Source of the DNA: JAMCRD01 sp964633405
GTDB lineage: Bacteria; Patescibacteriota; Minisyncoccia; UBA6257; Colwellbacteraceae
Assembly (NCBI GenBank): GCA_964633405.1
Contig: CAZWFV010000007.1
Location: forward strand, 1 to 24,435
Direction of reading: 5' to 3'
Length of the DNA stretch: 24,435 bases
This document shows, piece by piece, positions 1 to 7,714 of the stretch. Below the pieces are notes generated by a model. That model was not told the origin of the DNA and made no database searches. It saw only the letters and a program-made list of their open reading frames with translations. Made by a program: the position numbers and the translations under genes. Within the stretch, counting starts at the first letter, position 1, and every line of letters starts with the position of its first letter.

Positions 1-467
1 TGATGGGCCCGGCTGAAATAATACCACACGCCGCCGCCTATCGCCGCAGCTATCGGCTCTTCAACCAGTAACACCTTTGATATTCCCGCCGAAACAGCGG
101 CATCTTCCACTGACTTACGTTCGACTTCGGTCAAGTTTGTAGGCACAGAGATGGCAGCTACACGGTAACGCGACAGCAGGCCTTCCCCACCTATCTTTCT
201 CAGGAAGTATTTGAGAATGGCCTCGGTCATCTCGAAATCTGATATCACACCTCCGACGAGCGGCTTGACCAGGCTTATATGCGCCGGCGAGCGATCAAGC
301 ATCTTCTTGGCCTCGTTACCGATAACCAAGATCTGCCCGGTGCGATTGTTCAATGCGACCAAAGTAGGCTCGTTGACCACGATACCCTGGCCCTGCAGAT
401 AGACCAGGAAATTAGCCGTTCCCAAGTCTATGCCAACGTTTTTATAGAAGCCTCGAAATAGTTCCAT
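1..467 (-). CDS. mreB: MreB-like actin homologue, second copy (3' part beyond window edge)
   Basis: Translating the complement from the ATG at 465-467 gives an open frame of about 155 residues that runs off the left edge. It begins MELFRGFYKNVGIDLGTANF and contains the phosphate-1 loop GIDLGTAN, then VVNEPTLVAL, GNEAKKMLDRSP and VPTNLTEVERKSVEDAA, all hallmarks of the MreB/Mbl family of bacterial actins that guide cell-wall synthesis under the inner membrane. The start lies inside the end of proS (26-base overlap in another frame). I see no Shine-Dalgarno motif, so translation is probably coupled to proS. It is clearly diverged from the full mreB at 4087-5094, so it is a paralogue rather than a duplicate. 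The C-terminal half, including the second ATP-binding motifs, is not visible. Family assignment is firm; the exact role among MreB paralogues is not. Confidence 0.88.
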   Translation of the reverse strand, partial: MELFRGFYKNVGIDLGTANFLVYLQGQGIVVNEPTLVALNNRTGQILVIGNEAKKMLDRSPAHISLVKPLVGGVISDFEMTEAILKYFLRKIGGEGLLSRYRVAAISVPTNLTEVERKSVEDAAVSAGISKVLLVEEPIAAAIGGGVWYYFSRAH

Positions 468-1662
468 AACTGACCAATTTTACGTTCTTACTGTTTCTCT
501 TCTTGATCTCAACTTTCTTGCTGCCGGTCTTATCGCTAATGACCAGTCGGTAAGGGATGCCAATAAGGTCTGCATCGGCGAACTTCTCCCCAGCAGGGAT
601 TTCCCTATCGTCGTAGAGTACCTTATCCCCCTTGGCCTGTAAACGTCGATAAAGACCGCGCGCCATACCTTTCTTAAGTTCTACAAGATGGAAACGGAAA
701 GGAGATATCGACTCCGGCCAGATTATGCCGTGGTCGTCGTGAAATAGCTCGACTATCGTTCCCATCAAACGGGTTATGCCTATGCCGTAGCAGCCCATGA
801 CCACGTCATTCATGTTGCCCCGTTCATCACGATAGGCCAAGGCGAAAGGTGCGGAATACTTGGTCTTAAGCTTGAATATGTTGCCGACCTCGATAGCCTT
901 TTCCTCCCTCAAGTCGTTGTTGCCGCACTGCGGACAAGCGTTCTGTTCCTTTATTATCTCCTTATTGACCGCAATTTTGCACTTGTCACAGATGTAAATA
1001 GTATCTTCGCCGGACTTGGCTACGGTCTGAAATTCATGAGAATACTTGGAAAAAGATCCACCCGAGGCGAAGGTCAAGTAAGTCTTGTCCCCTATCCCCA
1101 GACGTTTGTATGTCTTGACATAGGCTTTCTTGGCAATCTCATAGTACTTATCCAGATCCCGATCGTCGGTGTGAAAGGAATACAGGTCCTTCATAAGGAA
1201 TTCCCTCCCCCGCAGGAGCCCTGATTTTGAGCGTGGCTCGTCGCGGAACTTGGTCTGGATCTGAAAGACATACCTCGGCAAATCCTTATAGGACATGACG
1301 AACTTCTTGAGCAAGGGTGAGACAACCTCTTCGTGCGTCGGCCCGAGGGCATAGTCGTTCTTGGTGTAATAGCTGGTGAACTTGAAGAGCGTATCTAGAT
1401 TATCCCACCGGCCCGTCTTCTCCCAGTTGGCCTTGGGCTGCAAGGTGGGCATGAGCACTTCATTGCCGCCTATTTTCACCATTTCTTCACGGATGACGCA
1501 TTGGATTTTGTCCAAAACCTTCACCCCTAGCGGCAGAATCGTATATACGCCCGCCATTAACTTATCTACGAAACCGGCTCTTATTAAGAGCTGAGCGTTG
1601 ATGGCATCCTCGTCCTTGGGCGCTTCACGCAGGGTCTTGGTGAATAATTCGCTCTGTTTCAT
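442..1662 (-). CDS. proS: Prolyl-tRNA synthetase, short form without the INS editing domain
   Basis: Class II aminoacyl-tRNA synthetase that charges tRNA-Pro. The class II core is visible: motif 1 region at about residues 39-75, the proline/ATP site GPTHEE at 107-112, motif 2 FRDEPRSKSGLLRGREFLMKD at about 139-159, and motif 3 GIGITR at about 293-298, followed by a short anticodon-binding domain (about 320-406). At 406 residues it is far shorter than usual bacterial ProRS (about 570). The 180-residue INS domain between motifs 2 and 3, which removes mischarged alanine, is missing; a four-cysteine zinc ribbon (C225, C228, C243, C246) remains there. The start ATG directly abuts the rseP stop (TAGATG), and the 3' end overlaps the following mreB-like gene. 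Function is certain; whether editing is done in trans is unknown. Confidence 0.95.
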   Translation of the reverse strand: MKQSELFTKTLREAPKDEDAINAQLLIRAGFVDKLMAGVYTILPLGVKVLDKIQCVIREEMVKIGGNEVLMPTLQPKANWEKTGRWDNLDTLFKFTSYYTKNDYALGPTHEEVVSPLLKKFVMSYKDLPRYVFQIQTKFRDEPRSKSGLLRGREFLMKDLYSFHTDDRDLDKYYEIAKKAYVKTYKRLGIGDKTYLTFASGGSFSKYSHEFQTVAKSGEDTIYICDKCKIAVNKEIIKEQNACPQCGNNDLREEKAIEVGNIFKLKTKYSAPFALAYRDERGNMNDVVMGCYGIGITRLMGTIVELFHDDHGIIWPESISPFRFHLVELKKGMARGLYRRLQAKGDKVLYDDREIPAGEKFADADLIGIPYRLVISDKTGSKKVEIKKRNSKNVKLVSYGTISRLL

Positions 1663-2703
1663 CTAGAAAAGCCGGAGTATATCTCTTATGGTAATCAGGA
1701 CCATTAAAAATAGCAAAAGAGCTATGCCAATTCCGTTTATCCAAGCCTCGACCGTAGGCTTGATCTTCCGTCCGGTCACCTTCTCTATCCCAACCATGAG
1801 GATCCTGCCGCCATCCAACGCCGGGAAGGGAACAATATTTATTATCGCCAGGTTGATGGAGATCAGACCTAGCAGATATATCAGGTAAGAAGAACCTTGT
1901 TGGGCCGCCTGACCGATGATGGAGAAGATGCCGACCGGGCCGGTAACTTCAGATAAGGCCTTCCAGTGGGCCGTAAAGAGGCCCACAATCAATCCCCACA
2001 ACGAATAAGTTATCAGTTTTATTAGTTCCCAGGTTGTCTTTGCGCCATCGAGCAGAGAATAGAAGAAGTTCTCCCGTCCCACTCCACCTTCGGATATAAC
2101 CAGACCCACGTGGCCCTGGCCTTCTGGAGGATTGGCGCGGGGTGTGACGTTCATATCCAAGGTTTTACCGGAACGCAGCACTTCGAAACTGACCGGATGG
2201 CCCAAATTCTGGTCTATGTATGAGTTGAATGAGTCTGGCGTCGAGAAGTTAAGAATCTGATCGCCGGACATCAGGCCGACCTGGGCCGCCGGACTGTTGG
2301 CTTGGACGTCCATCACGACCACGGTAGACGGTATACCTATCATGAAAACTATGGATAGCGCTGCCCAAGCTATAAGCAAATTCATGACTATGCCCGAGAC
2401 CATTATCAGTGCCCTTCTCCAAGCAGAGAGGTCTTGAAAACTGCGCGGCGCCGTTCCTGATCCCACTTCCGGCTTTTTCTCCATGGGATTCTCTCCATAT
2501 ATGCTCACGAAACCACCGAAGGGCAAAGTATTGAAACTGTACTCGGTGCCCTTAAATTGTTTCGAGAAGAGTTTCGGGGGGAAGCCGAAGCCGAATTCCG
2601 TTACTGTGGCTCCCATTAATTTGGCCATTATAAAGTGACCGAACTCGTGGCCGATAACTAAGATCAATACAAGTATGACCGTTGCTATAATGGTTATCAA
2701 CAT
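1663..2703 (-). CDS. rseP: RseP-type site-2 intramembrane zinc metalloprotease (M50) with PDZ domain
   Basis: Membrane-embedded metalloprotease of family M50B, which cuts transmembrane segments of regulatory proteins or signal-peptide remnants. The first membrane helix carries the zinc motif H19-E-F-G-H23. The third zinc ligand lies in the conserved PFPALDGGR segment (D297). A single PDZ-like domain occupies roughly residues 125-200, between the first and later hydrophobic segments (about 98-125, 225-245 and 270-296, plus a C-terminal helix). The length of 346 is typical for one-PDZ members. It sits between frr and proS with zero-base spacing on both sides (TAG immediately followed by ATG). 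In many bacteria uppS, cdsA and dxr lie between frr and rseP; they are absent here. The substrate cannot be inferred. Confidence 0.93.
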   Translation of the reverse strand: MLITIIATVILVLILVIGHEFGHFIMAKLMGATVTEFGFGFPPKLFSKQFKGTEYSFNTLPFGGFVSIYGENPMEKKPEVGSGTAPRSFQDLSAWRRALIMVSGIVMNLLIAWAALSIVFMIGIPSTVVVMDVQANSPAAQVGLMSGDQILNFSTPDSFNSYIDQNLGHPVSFEVLRSGKTLDMNVTPRANPPEGQGHVGLVISEGGVGRENFFYSLLDGAKTTWELIKLITYSLWGLIVGLFTAHWKALSEVTGPVGIFSIIGQAAQQGSSYLIYLLGLISINLAIINIVPFPALDGGRILMVGIEKVTGRKIKPTVEAWINGIGIALLLFLMVLITIRDILRLF

Positions 2704-3237
2704 CTAGCTGGCTATCTCCTCGAGCTTGTTTTTAAGCAACGTTTCCACGGATTCATTGAACTTATCAACCAGTTTTTGTATGTTCTCTTTAGAACGAAAT
2801 TTTACGTCCTTATCGGTTTCGGCATTCGCGGCCTTGTTGACAACATCCCTCTCCATTCTCATCTTGATCCTGGCTTGTTCGGTAGCCGCTCGTATCAGTT
2901 TCTCAAGTTCTCTGCGCCTTTCTTCGGTCAGTTTGGGCGTACGAATCCTGATCGTATTTCCCTGAGGGGAGACTCCCAATCCGAGGTTCTCCGACTCTAT
3001 CGCCTTTGCGATCAGAGGTAGAGCCTCTTTGTCCCACGGGGACACAATCAAGTCCATGGGTGGGTCAATCGATATTGAACCGAGCTGCTTGACAAGCAGG
3101 ATTTGCCCCATATAAAGCACCTTGACGTTCTCAATCAACTTCGGCGTCGGCCGATTGGTCCTAAAAGAGGAAAATTCTTCCCTAAGACCATTGGCTATAT
3201 CAGTGAATCTTTTTTCTAGGTCCTTTAGATGGTCCAT
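2704..3237 (-). CDS. frr: Ribosome recycling factor
   Basis: RRF works with EF-G to split the post-termination ribosome into subunits. The 177-residue protein (usual length about 185) shows the family pattern: an N-terminal helix with REEFSSFRTNRPTPKLIENV, the hinge/domain II segment with GSISIDPPMDLIVSPWDKEAL, then NLGLGVSPQGNTIRIRTPKLTEERRREL and a C-terminal helix of domain I. The ATG at 3235-3237 overlaps the end of holB by 13 bases. The stop codon TAG is followed at once by the ATG of rseP. I see no ribosome-binding motif upstream, so expression probably depends on translational coupling within the murA-to-proS operon. Its partner EF-G is encoded at 20404-22503. Confidence 0.96.
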   Translation of the reverse strand: MDHLKDLEKRFTDIANGLREEFSSFRTNRPTPKLIENVKVLYMGQILLVKQLGSISIDPPMDLIVSPWDKEALPLIAKAIESENLGLGVSPQGNTIRIRTPKLTEERRRELEKLIRAATEQARIKMRMERDVVNKAANAETDKDVKFRSKENIQKLVDKFNESVETLLKNKLEEIAS

Positions 3238-4121
3238 AGGGCTGCTTCTAATTGAAGTCTTTTGTTTGCATTCAATAGATTATTGATAGCGGCGCGTTCC
3301 ACCAGCTCCCTTAATGTCGCTGTGTTGCGCTCGGGATTACGGGCAAGCTCGGCGATCATCTCCTTTATGATGGCATTTAATCGGTCAGGATCGTCAAGAT
3401 TATCGGTCACTAGCTGTCTGGCTGCAGATATGTTTTTAATGGCTTTTAGCACGTCCGCCCTGATGGCTCGCTCGTCATCCGATCTTAATTGCAAAGCCCT
3501 ACCTATTCTACCAAAGGAATTGGCGGCTATCCGTATAGCTTCTTCCTCCCCTAGCTTTAGTACAGATCCAAGGTACTTTTTGATCCGCTCTTCGGGAAGC
3601 CTTGGGAAATAGATCTTATGAAAGCGGGATTGTAGCGTGGGTAGTAGGTTATCAAGATTTGCCGTTATAAGTATAAGCAAGCCATGCGCCGGGGGTTCCT
3701 CTGATATCTTGAGCAGTGCGTTCTGGGCCTGATCGGTCAGATTATCCGCGCCGTCGACAATAACGGTGCGGTAGGCTGATGCTGAGGGCTGTTTGGATAG
3801 GAAATACTTGGCGTCCCGTATCGCATCTATCCCTATGCTTTCCTTCCCGCCGCTGACGGTCAGGATCATGGTCTCGCTGCGCGGGATCGTCGGCTTACTG
3901 AAACTGCCGAACTCGAGGTAGTTCGCTAAGTAATCGGCAAAGGTGAATTTGCCCACCCCGATTTCCCCGAAGAAAATATAACTCTGGAAGAGAGTCTTGT
4001 TATCGGCCATACCGACAAACAGCTTGAGCAGTTCGTCATAACCAAAGATACCGCTTTCCACGCGGCGTCTGGCAGCCTCCTTTTCCCTATCTTTTGTTGA
4101 GGAGCGTCCGTTTGTAGACAT
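3225..4121 (-). CDS. holB: DNA polymerase III delta'-like clamp-loader subunit (AAA+)
   Basis: Probable delta' subunit of the replicative clamp loader. Visible are a Walker A-like loop GEIGVGKF at residues 52-59, a Walker B-like strand TVIVDGADNLT, ALLKISEEPP and a sensor-like LPTLQSRFHKIYF segment. The position after the P-loop lysine is Phe59 rather than Ser/Thr, and I see no zinc module; both fit a degenerate, possibly non-hydrolysing delta' subunit rather than gamma/tau. The length of 298 is usual. The first 25 residues are charged and have no obvious match; the AAA+ homology starts near FGYDELLKLF, which supports an upstream start. That start overlaps the end of mreB by 35 bases. An internal ATG at residue 39 would cut into the domain and was not chosen. 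Confidence 0.85.
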   Translation of the reverse strand: MSTNGRSSTKDREKEAARRRVESGIFGYDELLKLFVGMADNKTLFQSYIFFGEIGVGKFTFADYLANYLEFGSFSKPTIPRSETMILTVSGGKESIGIDAIRDAKYFLSKQPSASAYRTVIVDGADNLTDQAQNALLKISEEPPAHGLLILITANLDNLLPTLQSRFHKIYFPRLPEERIKKYLGSVLKLGEEEAIRIAANSFGRIGRALQLRSDDERAIRADVLKAIKNISAARQLVTDNLDDPDRLNAIIKEMIAELARNPERNTATLRELVERAAINNLLNANKRLQLEAALWTI

Positions 4122-5094
4122 CGAGATGGTCTATAATTATTCCTGAACCCTTAGCTACACAAAGCAGCGGATCTTCAGCTATGTAAGTGGGTACGTTGAA
4201 TATCCTTTCGAAAAAACCGTCGACGTGGCGTAGATTGGCCGACCCTCCTGAGAGGATCATTCCCTTCTCCATTACGTCGGCCACCAGTTCCGGCGGTGTT
4301 TGGTTGAACACATTCTGGACCGAAGCAGCGATGTCCATCAGATACGGATTCAGCGCCTCGGCTATTTCATTTGAGCTTATACTCAGGTCTTTTGGCAGGC
4401 CGCTAATCAGGTCCCGTCCTCTGAACTTGATCTCGAGCTTGCTCTTAAGGGGCATAGCTGATCCGGCAGATATCTTAATCGCCTCGGCGCTCTGCTCGCC
4501 TATGGCAACGCCGTATTTCCTCTTGATGTAGCCCATAATCGCTTCATCGAACTTATTGCCGGCGACGCGTATACTTGACCAGCAGACTATACCTCCCAGA
4601 GAGATAACCGCGACTTCAGAGGTTCCACCGCCGATGTTTATGATCATGTTGCCCGAGGACGAGTTTATGGCTGTACCGGCACCCAAGGCAGCCAGCAATG
4701 GCTCACGTACCACATATGCATTCTTGGCCCCGGCTTCCTGTGCAGCATTGATAACCGCCCTCCTCTCAGTTGCAGTAATCCCCGCCGGTACGGAGATGAC
4801 CACGTCAGGCTTGAACATATTCCACTGGCCGATGGCTTTGCCTATAAAATACTTAAGCATCACCCTGGTGATGTAGTAATCGGCTACAACACCGTCTTTA
4901 AGCGGCCGATAGGCGGCGATATCTCCTGGAGTCCGACCGATCATTTCCTTAGCCTCTCGTCCGACGGCCATAACCGTATTGTCGGGCAGGTTAAGGGCAA
5001 CAATAGTAGGTTCATTCACTATAAACCCCTTGCCTGGCACAAAAACCACGGTGTTGGTAGTTCCTAAGTCTATGCCGATCCTATTTACAAACAT
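4087..5094 (-). CDS. mreB: Rod shape-determining protein MreB
   Basis: Bacterial actin that polymerises under the membrane and positions the cell-wall elongation machinery. The 335-residue protein has the full family signature: phosphate-1 loop GIDLGTTNT near residue 8, FIVNEPTIVAL, VVISVPAGITATERRAVINAA, phosphate-2 loop NIGGGTSEVAVISLGG, and the adenosine motif GMILSGGSANLRHVDGF near the C-terminus, followed by EDPLLCVAKGSG. Its ATG overlaps the last base of the murA stop (TAATG), a classic coupling arrangement, and it pairs naturally with murA since both act in peptidoglycan synthesis. I see no mreC, mreD, rodA or pbp gene next to it. A second, diverged MreB gene lies at 1-467. Confidence 0.95.
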   Translation of the reverse strand: MFVNRIGIDLGTTNTVVFVPGKGFIVNEPTIVALNLPDNTVMAVGREAKEMIGRTPGDIAAYRPLKDGVVADYYITRVMLKYFIGKAIGQWNMFKPDVVISVPAGITATERRAVINAAQEAGAKNAYVVREPLLAALGAGTAINSSSGNMIINIGGGTSEVAVISLGGIVCWSSIRVAGNKFDEAIMGYIKRKYGVAIGEQSAEAIKISAGSAMPLKSKLEIKFRGRDLISGLPKDLSISSNEIAEALNPYLMDIAASVQNVFNQTPPELVADVMEKGMILSGGSANLRHVDGFFERIFNVPTYIAEDPLLCVAKGSGIIIDHLDVYKRTLLNKR

Positions 5095-6368
5095 TAGTCT
5101 GATTTCCTTTCTATATCCGCCCCCAACGGCTTTAAGCGTTCTTCAATGCGCTCGTAACCGCGGTCGATCTGCTCTATATCTCCCAATAAGCTCTGTCCGC
5201 TAGCCAATAGGGCCGCTATGACCAGCGTCGCTCCCGCTCGGAGATCCAAGCTTTTAATCTCGGCTCCATGAAGTCCGGTGGGACCGGAAATGCGGGCACG
5301 GTGTGGGTCCATTATTTCTGCCCGCGCACCCATCTTAACTAGCTCGTTGATGTATTTTAATCTGCCTTCATAAAGGGTGTCAAAGATATAACTATCTCCT
5401 TCGGCCTGGGTGGCCAGTACGCCGAACTGCGCCTGCAGATCGGTCGGGAATCCCGGGTATGGGAGCGTCTGTATTCGCACCGGACGCAAGGACTTAGTCT
5501 CTCCGATTACAGTTACATTGTTCTGGCTATCCATCTCCATAGCGACACCGAACTCCCTCAATTTCTGCAGCGGAGAGGTTAAAAATTTCAGAGGCGCCCC
5601 CTTAATCTTCAATTTACTCCCTATCGCTGCGCCCAGGATCATAAACGTGCCAGCTTCGAGATAATCATTGGCGATGAGATGACGCACCTCCCCGTCATCG
5701 TTGTTTATCTTACCGGTGACCCTTATCTCGTGGGTATCAAGCCCGTCCAGATCCGCTCCCAGCGCACCTATGAACGATCCCAGTTCCTGGATGTGCGGCT
5801 CGGCCGCGCAAAGACTGATCTTCAGCGGCGCAGATAAGGCACCGACCATCATAAGATTTTCCGTGGCGGTCACGCTTAACTCTTTTAACACGACTTCTTT
5901 TCCCCATAGACTTTTAGGCCGCTTTATCTCATATATATCCTTGCCGGAATCATAAGCCACGCTGCCACCGATATCCCTTATTGCCTCGAGATGGGCGTCG
6001 ACTGGACGGACGCCTATGTGGCAGCCGCCGGGCGTAGCTATGGAGACTTCTCCGTATCTAGCCAACAGCGGCCCTATAAAAAGTATGGAAGACCTGATCT
6101 TACGCACTAGATCCTGGTTAATCCTGGCTGGATCTATGTCCTTGTTCACGATCCTTAAGCTTCTCTCGCCGAGCCAGGTGACGTTCGAACCCATGCTCTC
6201 GAGGATACTTATGACGGTACGGACATCGCTGATGAGCGGTATATTCTCGATTATGCAAGGTCGTGAGGTCAGAAGGGTTGCGGCCAGTACGGGGGTGGCT
6301 GCATTCTTGGATCCGCGGACATCGACATCGCCTCTTAGTCTCCTTCCGCCGTTTACAACGAATTTCAT
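5094..6368 (-). CDS. murA: UDP-N-acetylglucosamine 1-carboxyvinyltransferase (MurA)
   Basis: Catalyses the first committed step of peptidoglycan synthesis, transfer of enolpyruvate from PEP to UDP-GlcNAc in the cytoplasm. The 424-residue protein matches the family length and has the key residues: GSKNAA near the start (K21), the catalytic cysteine in PGGCHIGVRPVD (C116), PYPGFPTDLQAQ with the general-base aspartate, and DLRAGATLVIAALLA with the conserved arginine. The cysteine, rather than aspartate, predicts fosfomycin sensitivity. It is the first gene of the minus cluster ending in proS. Its ATG lies only 7 bases downstream of a perfect minus-strand TATAAT (6376-6381), so the mRNA is probably leaderless. 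Encoding murA implies that this cell makes its own wall. Confidence 0.97.
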   Translation of the reverse strand: MKFVVNGGRRLRGDVDVRGSKNAATPVLAATLLTSRPCIIENIPLISDVRTVISILESMGSNVTWLGERSLRIVNKDIDPARINQDLVRKIRSSILFIGPLLARYGEVSIATPGGCHIGVRPVDAHLEAIRDIGGSVAYDSGKDIYEIKRPKSLWGKEVVLKELSVTATENLMMVGALSAPLKISLCAAEPHIQELGSFIGALGADLDGLDTHEIRVTGKINNDDGEVRHLIANDYLEAGTFMILGAAIGSKLKIKGAPLKFLTSPLQKLREFGVAMEMDSQNNVTVIGETKSLRPVRIQTLPYPGFPTDLQAQFGVLATQAEGDSYIFDTLYEGRLKYINELVKMGARAEIMDPHRARISGPTGLHGAEIKSLDLRAGATLVIAALLASGQSLLGDIEQIDRGYERIEERLKPLGADIERKSD

Positions 6369-6381
6369 CTTGCCTATTATA
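6352..6381. promoter_or_regulatory. Divergent promoter with a near-symmetric -10 between murA and the PEGA gene
   Basis: On the plus strand, TTTACA (6352-6357), a 17-base spacer and TATTAT (6375-6380) form a near-consensus sigma70-type promoter. Transcription would start around 6387-6389, on the ATG of the PEGA gene. The complement of the same bases gives a perfect TATAAT (6381 to 6376) pointing at murA, 7 bases before its ATG. The minus-strand -35 (TAGTTT at 6404-6399) is weak. The plus -35 lies inside the first codons of murA. Both promoters share one melted region, so they could compete. Confidence 0.7.
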
Positions 6382-6388
6382 GATGAGA

Positions 6389-7714
6389 ATGTCTCGGGAA
6401 ACTAGGCGACTTTTGTTCTATCTCTTCCTTTTGCTCTTCCTTTTATTGGGTATGACGGTGCTTCTGTACTCGCAGGGATGGAGATTCAGTTTCAAGACCG
6501 ACTCCTTTGAGAGAATTGGCGGCATATATATAAATAGCACGCCCTCCGACGCATCCATAACCTTGGACGGCAGGCATGTCCCGAACCAATCCAGTCTTCT
6601 GGATGCAGGTACGTTGATATCCGACCTTGTTCCGGGAGAACACAGCGTAACCGTATCGAAAGACGGCTATGTGACATGGAATAAGACGGCAAAGGTCATA
6701 TCCGGCGGCGTGACGGTATTCGACAAAATAATCTTACTGCCAAGCGGCGGCTCAAAGAGCGTCGCTACGGGTACTAACAGTTTCTTATCCGTTGATGGAC
6801 AGCTAGTGACTGCTAGCGACAATTCCATATCCTTCCAGGGCCATGCAATCCCAGGGTCGAAATTGATAACCGCGTCATTCGGCAGTCGCGTGATAACCAG
6901 CAACAGATCGGGTACGATTTACTACCTGACGGATGTATCTAACCTCAGTTCCAGCCTGAATCTGACAGCTTTATTCTCGAATCTTAGATCTTCACAGTTA
7001 AAATTGAGGACGGAGGCCACTATATATGACGTGGCCTTCCACCCATTCGACGATTCGAGAGTGATTTTAAACACATCGGATGGATTGTATGTAATGGACA
7101 CCAGCAACCTGTCTCTGACCAGAATAGTCTCGGGTAAGACGGCCGCTTTCACGACCACGAACGATCAGCTTGTCTGGACAAATAACCAAGGGGCGTGGAG
7201 CTACAACCTGGTACTCAATGCATCAACAACATTAGAAGATTTCAAGTCTCACGTTAGCATATCGCCCGCGAAGATCGAGGTATCACCATCCGGTTCATTG
7301 ACTGCCATACTGGACAGTAACGGAAAGTTATATCTGTTCGGATCCGGTCAGGATAAAGCTCCTATAACTGTGGCTGACAAGGTCGGCATATTTGCCTTTT
7401 CGCCGGATTCAAAATACATCGCTTTTGGCGATTACGATGGACCTATGTTCGTCTACGATATTGATAACAATGACTATCTCAGCCTAGACGCGGCCAGGGG
7501 CAATCAATTCACTGACCTGGAGTGGTATAAAGACGATGCCCATTTATTTAGTCTGCGGAACGGAAACCTTGATTTCATCGAGTCGGCTACAGGAACACCG
7601 GTGAACAGTGACCTTATTTCCAATGGAGTCACCCAATTCAGTTATAACAAGAATTTAGGCGTGGTCTATTACGTTACAGCCAAAGGATTGTTCAGTTTCA
7701 CCATAACTCCCTAG
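6389..7714 (+). CDS. Membrane-anchored PEGA-domain protein with a beta-propeller-like region
   Basis: I recognise the architecture but not a named gene. A short basic N-terminus and one strong hydrophobic helix (about residues 7-27) anchor the protein in the membrane. A PEGA-type domain follows (about 40-112) with IYINSTPSDASITLDGR and VPGEHSVTVSKDGYVTW. The remaining 330 residues contain repeated strand-rich segments such as VAFHPFDDSRVILNTSDGLYV and FAFSPDSKYIAFGDYDGPMFV that resemble WD40/TolB-like propeller blades, probably facing outward. An in-frame ATG at 6383 would add two residues, but the promoter at 6352-6380 places the likely transcript start on the ATG at 6389. It is the only plus-strand gene between two minus clusters, and its stop overlaps that of map in the palindrome CTAG. 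A role in envelope or wall binding is a guess. Confidence 0.8.
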   Translation: MSRETRRLLFYLFLLLFLLLGMTVLLYSQGWRFSFKTDSFERIGGIYINSTPSDASITLDGRHVPNQSSLLDAGTLISDLVPGEHSVTVSKDGYVTWNKTAKVISGGVTVFDKIILLPSGGSKSVATGTNSFLSVDGQLVTASDNSISFQGHAIPGSKLITASFGSRVITSNRSGTIYYLTDVSNLSSSLNLTALFSNLRSSQLKLRTEATIYDVAFHPFDDSRVILNTSDGLYVMDTSNLSLTRIVSGKTAAFTTTNDQLVWTNNQGAWSYNLVLNASTTLEDFKSHVSISPAKIEVSPSGSLTAILDSNGKLYLFGSGQDKAPITVADKVGIFAFSPDSKYIAFGDYDGPMFVYDIDNNDYLSLDAARGNQFTDLEWYKDDAHLFSLRNGNLDFIESATGTPVNSDLISNGVTQFSYNKNLGVVYYVTAKGLFSFTITP

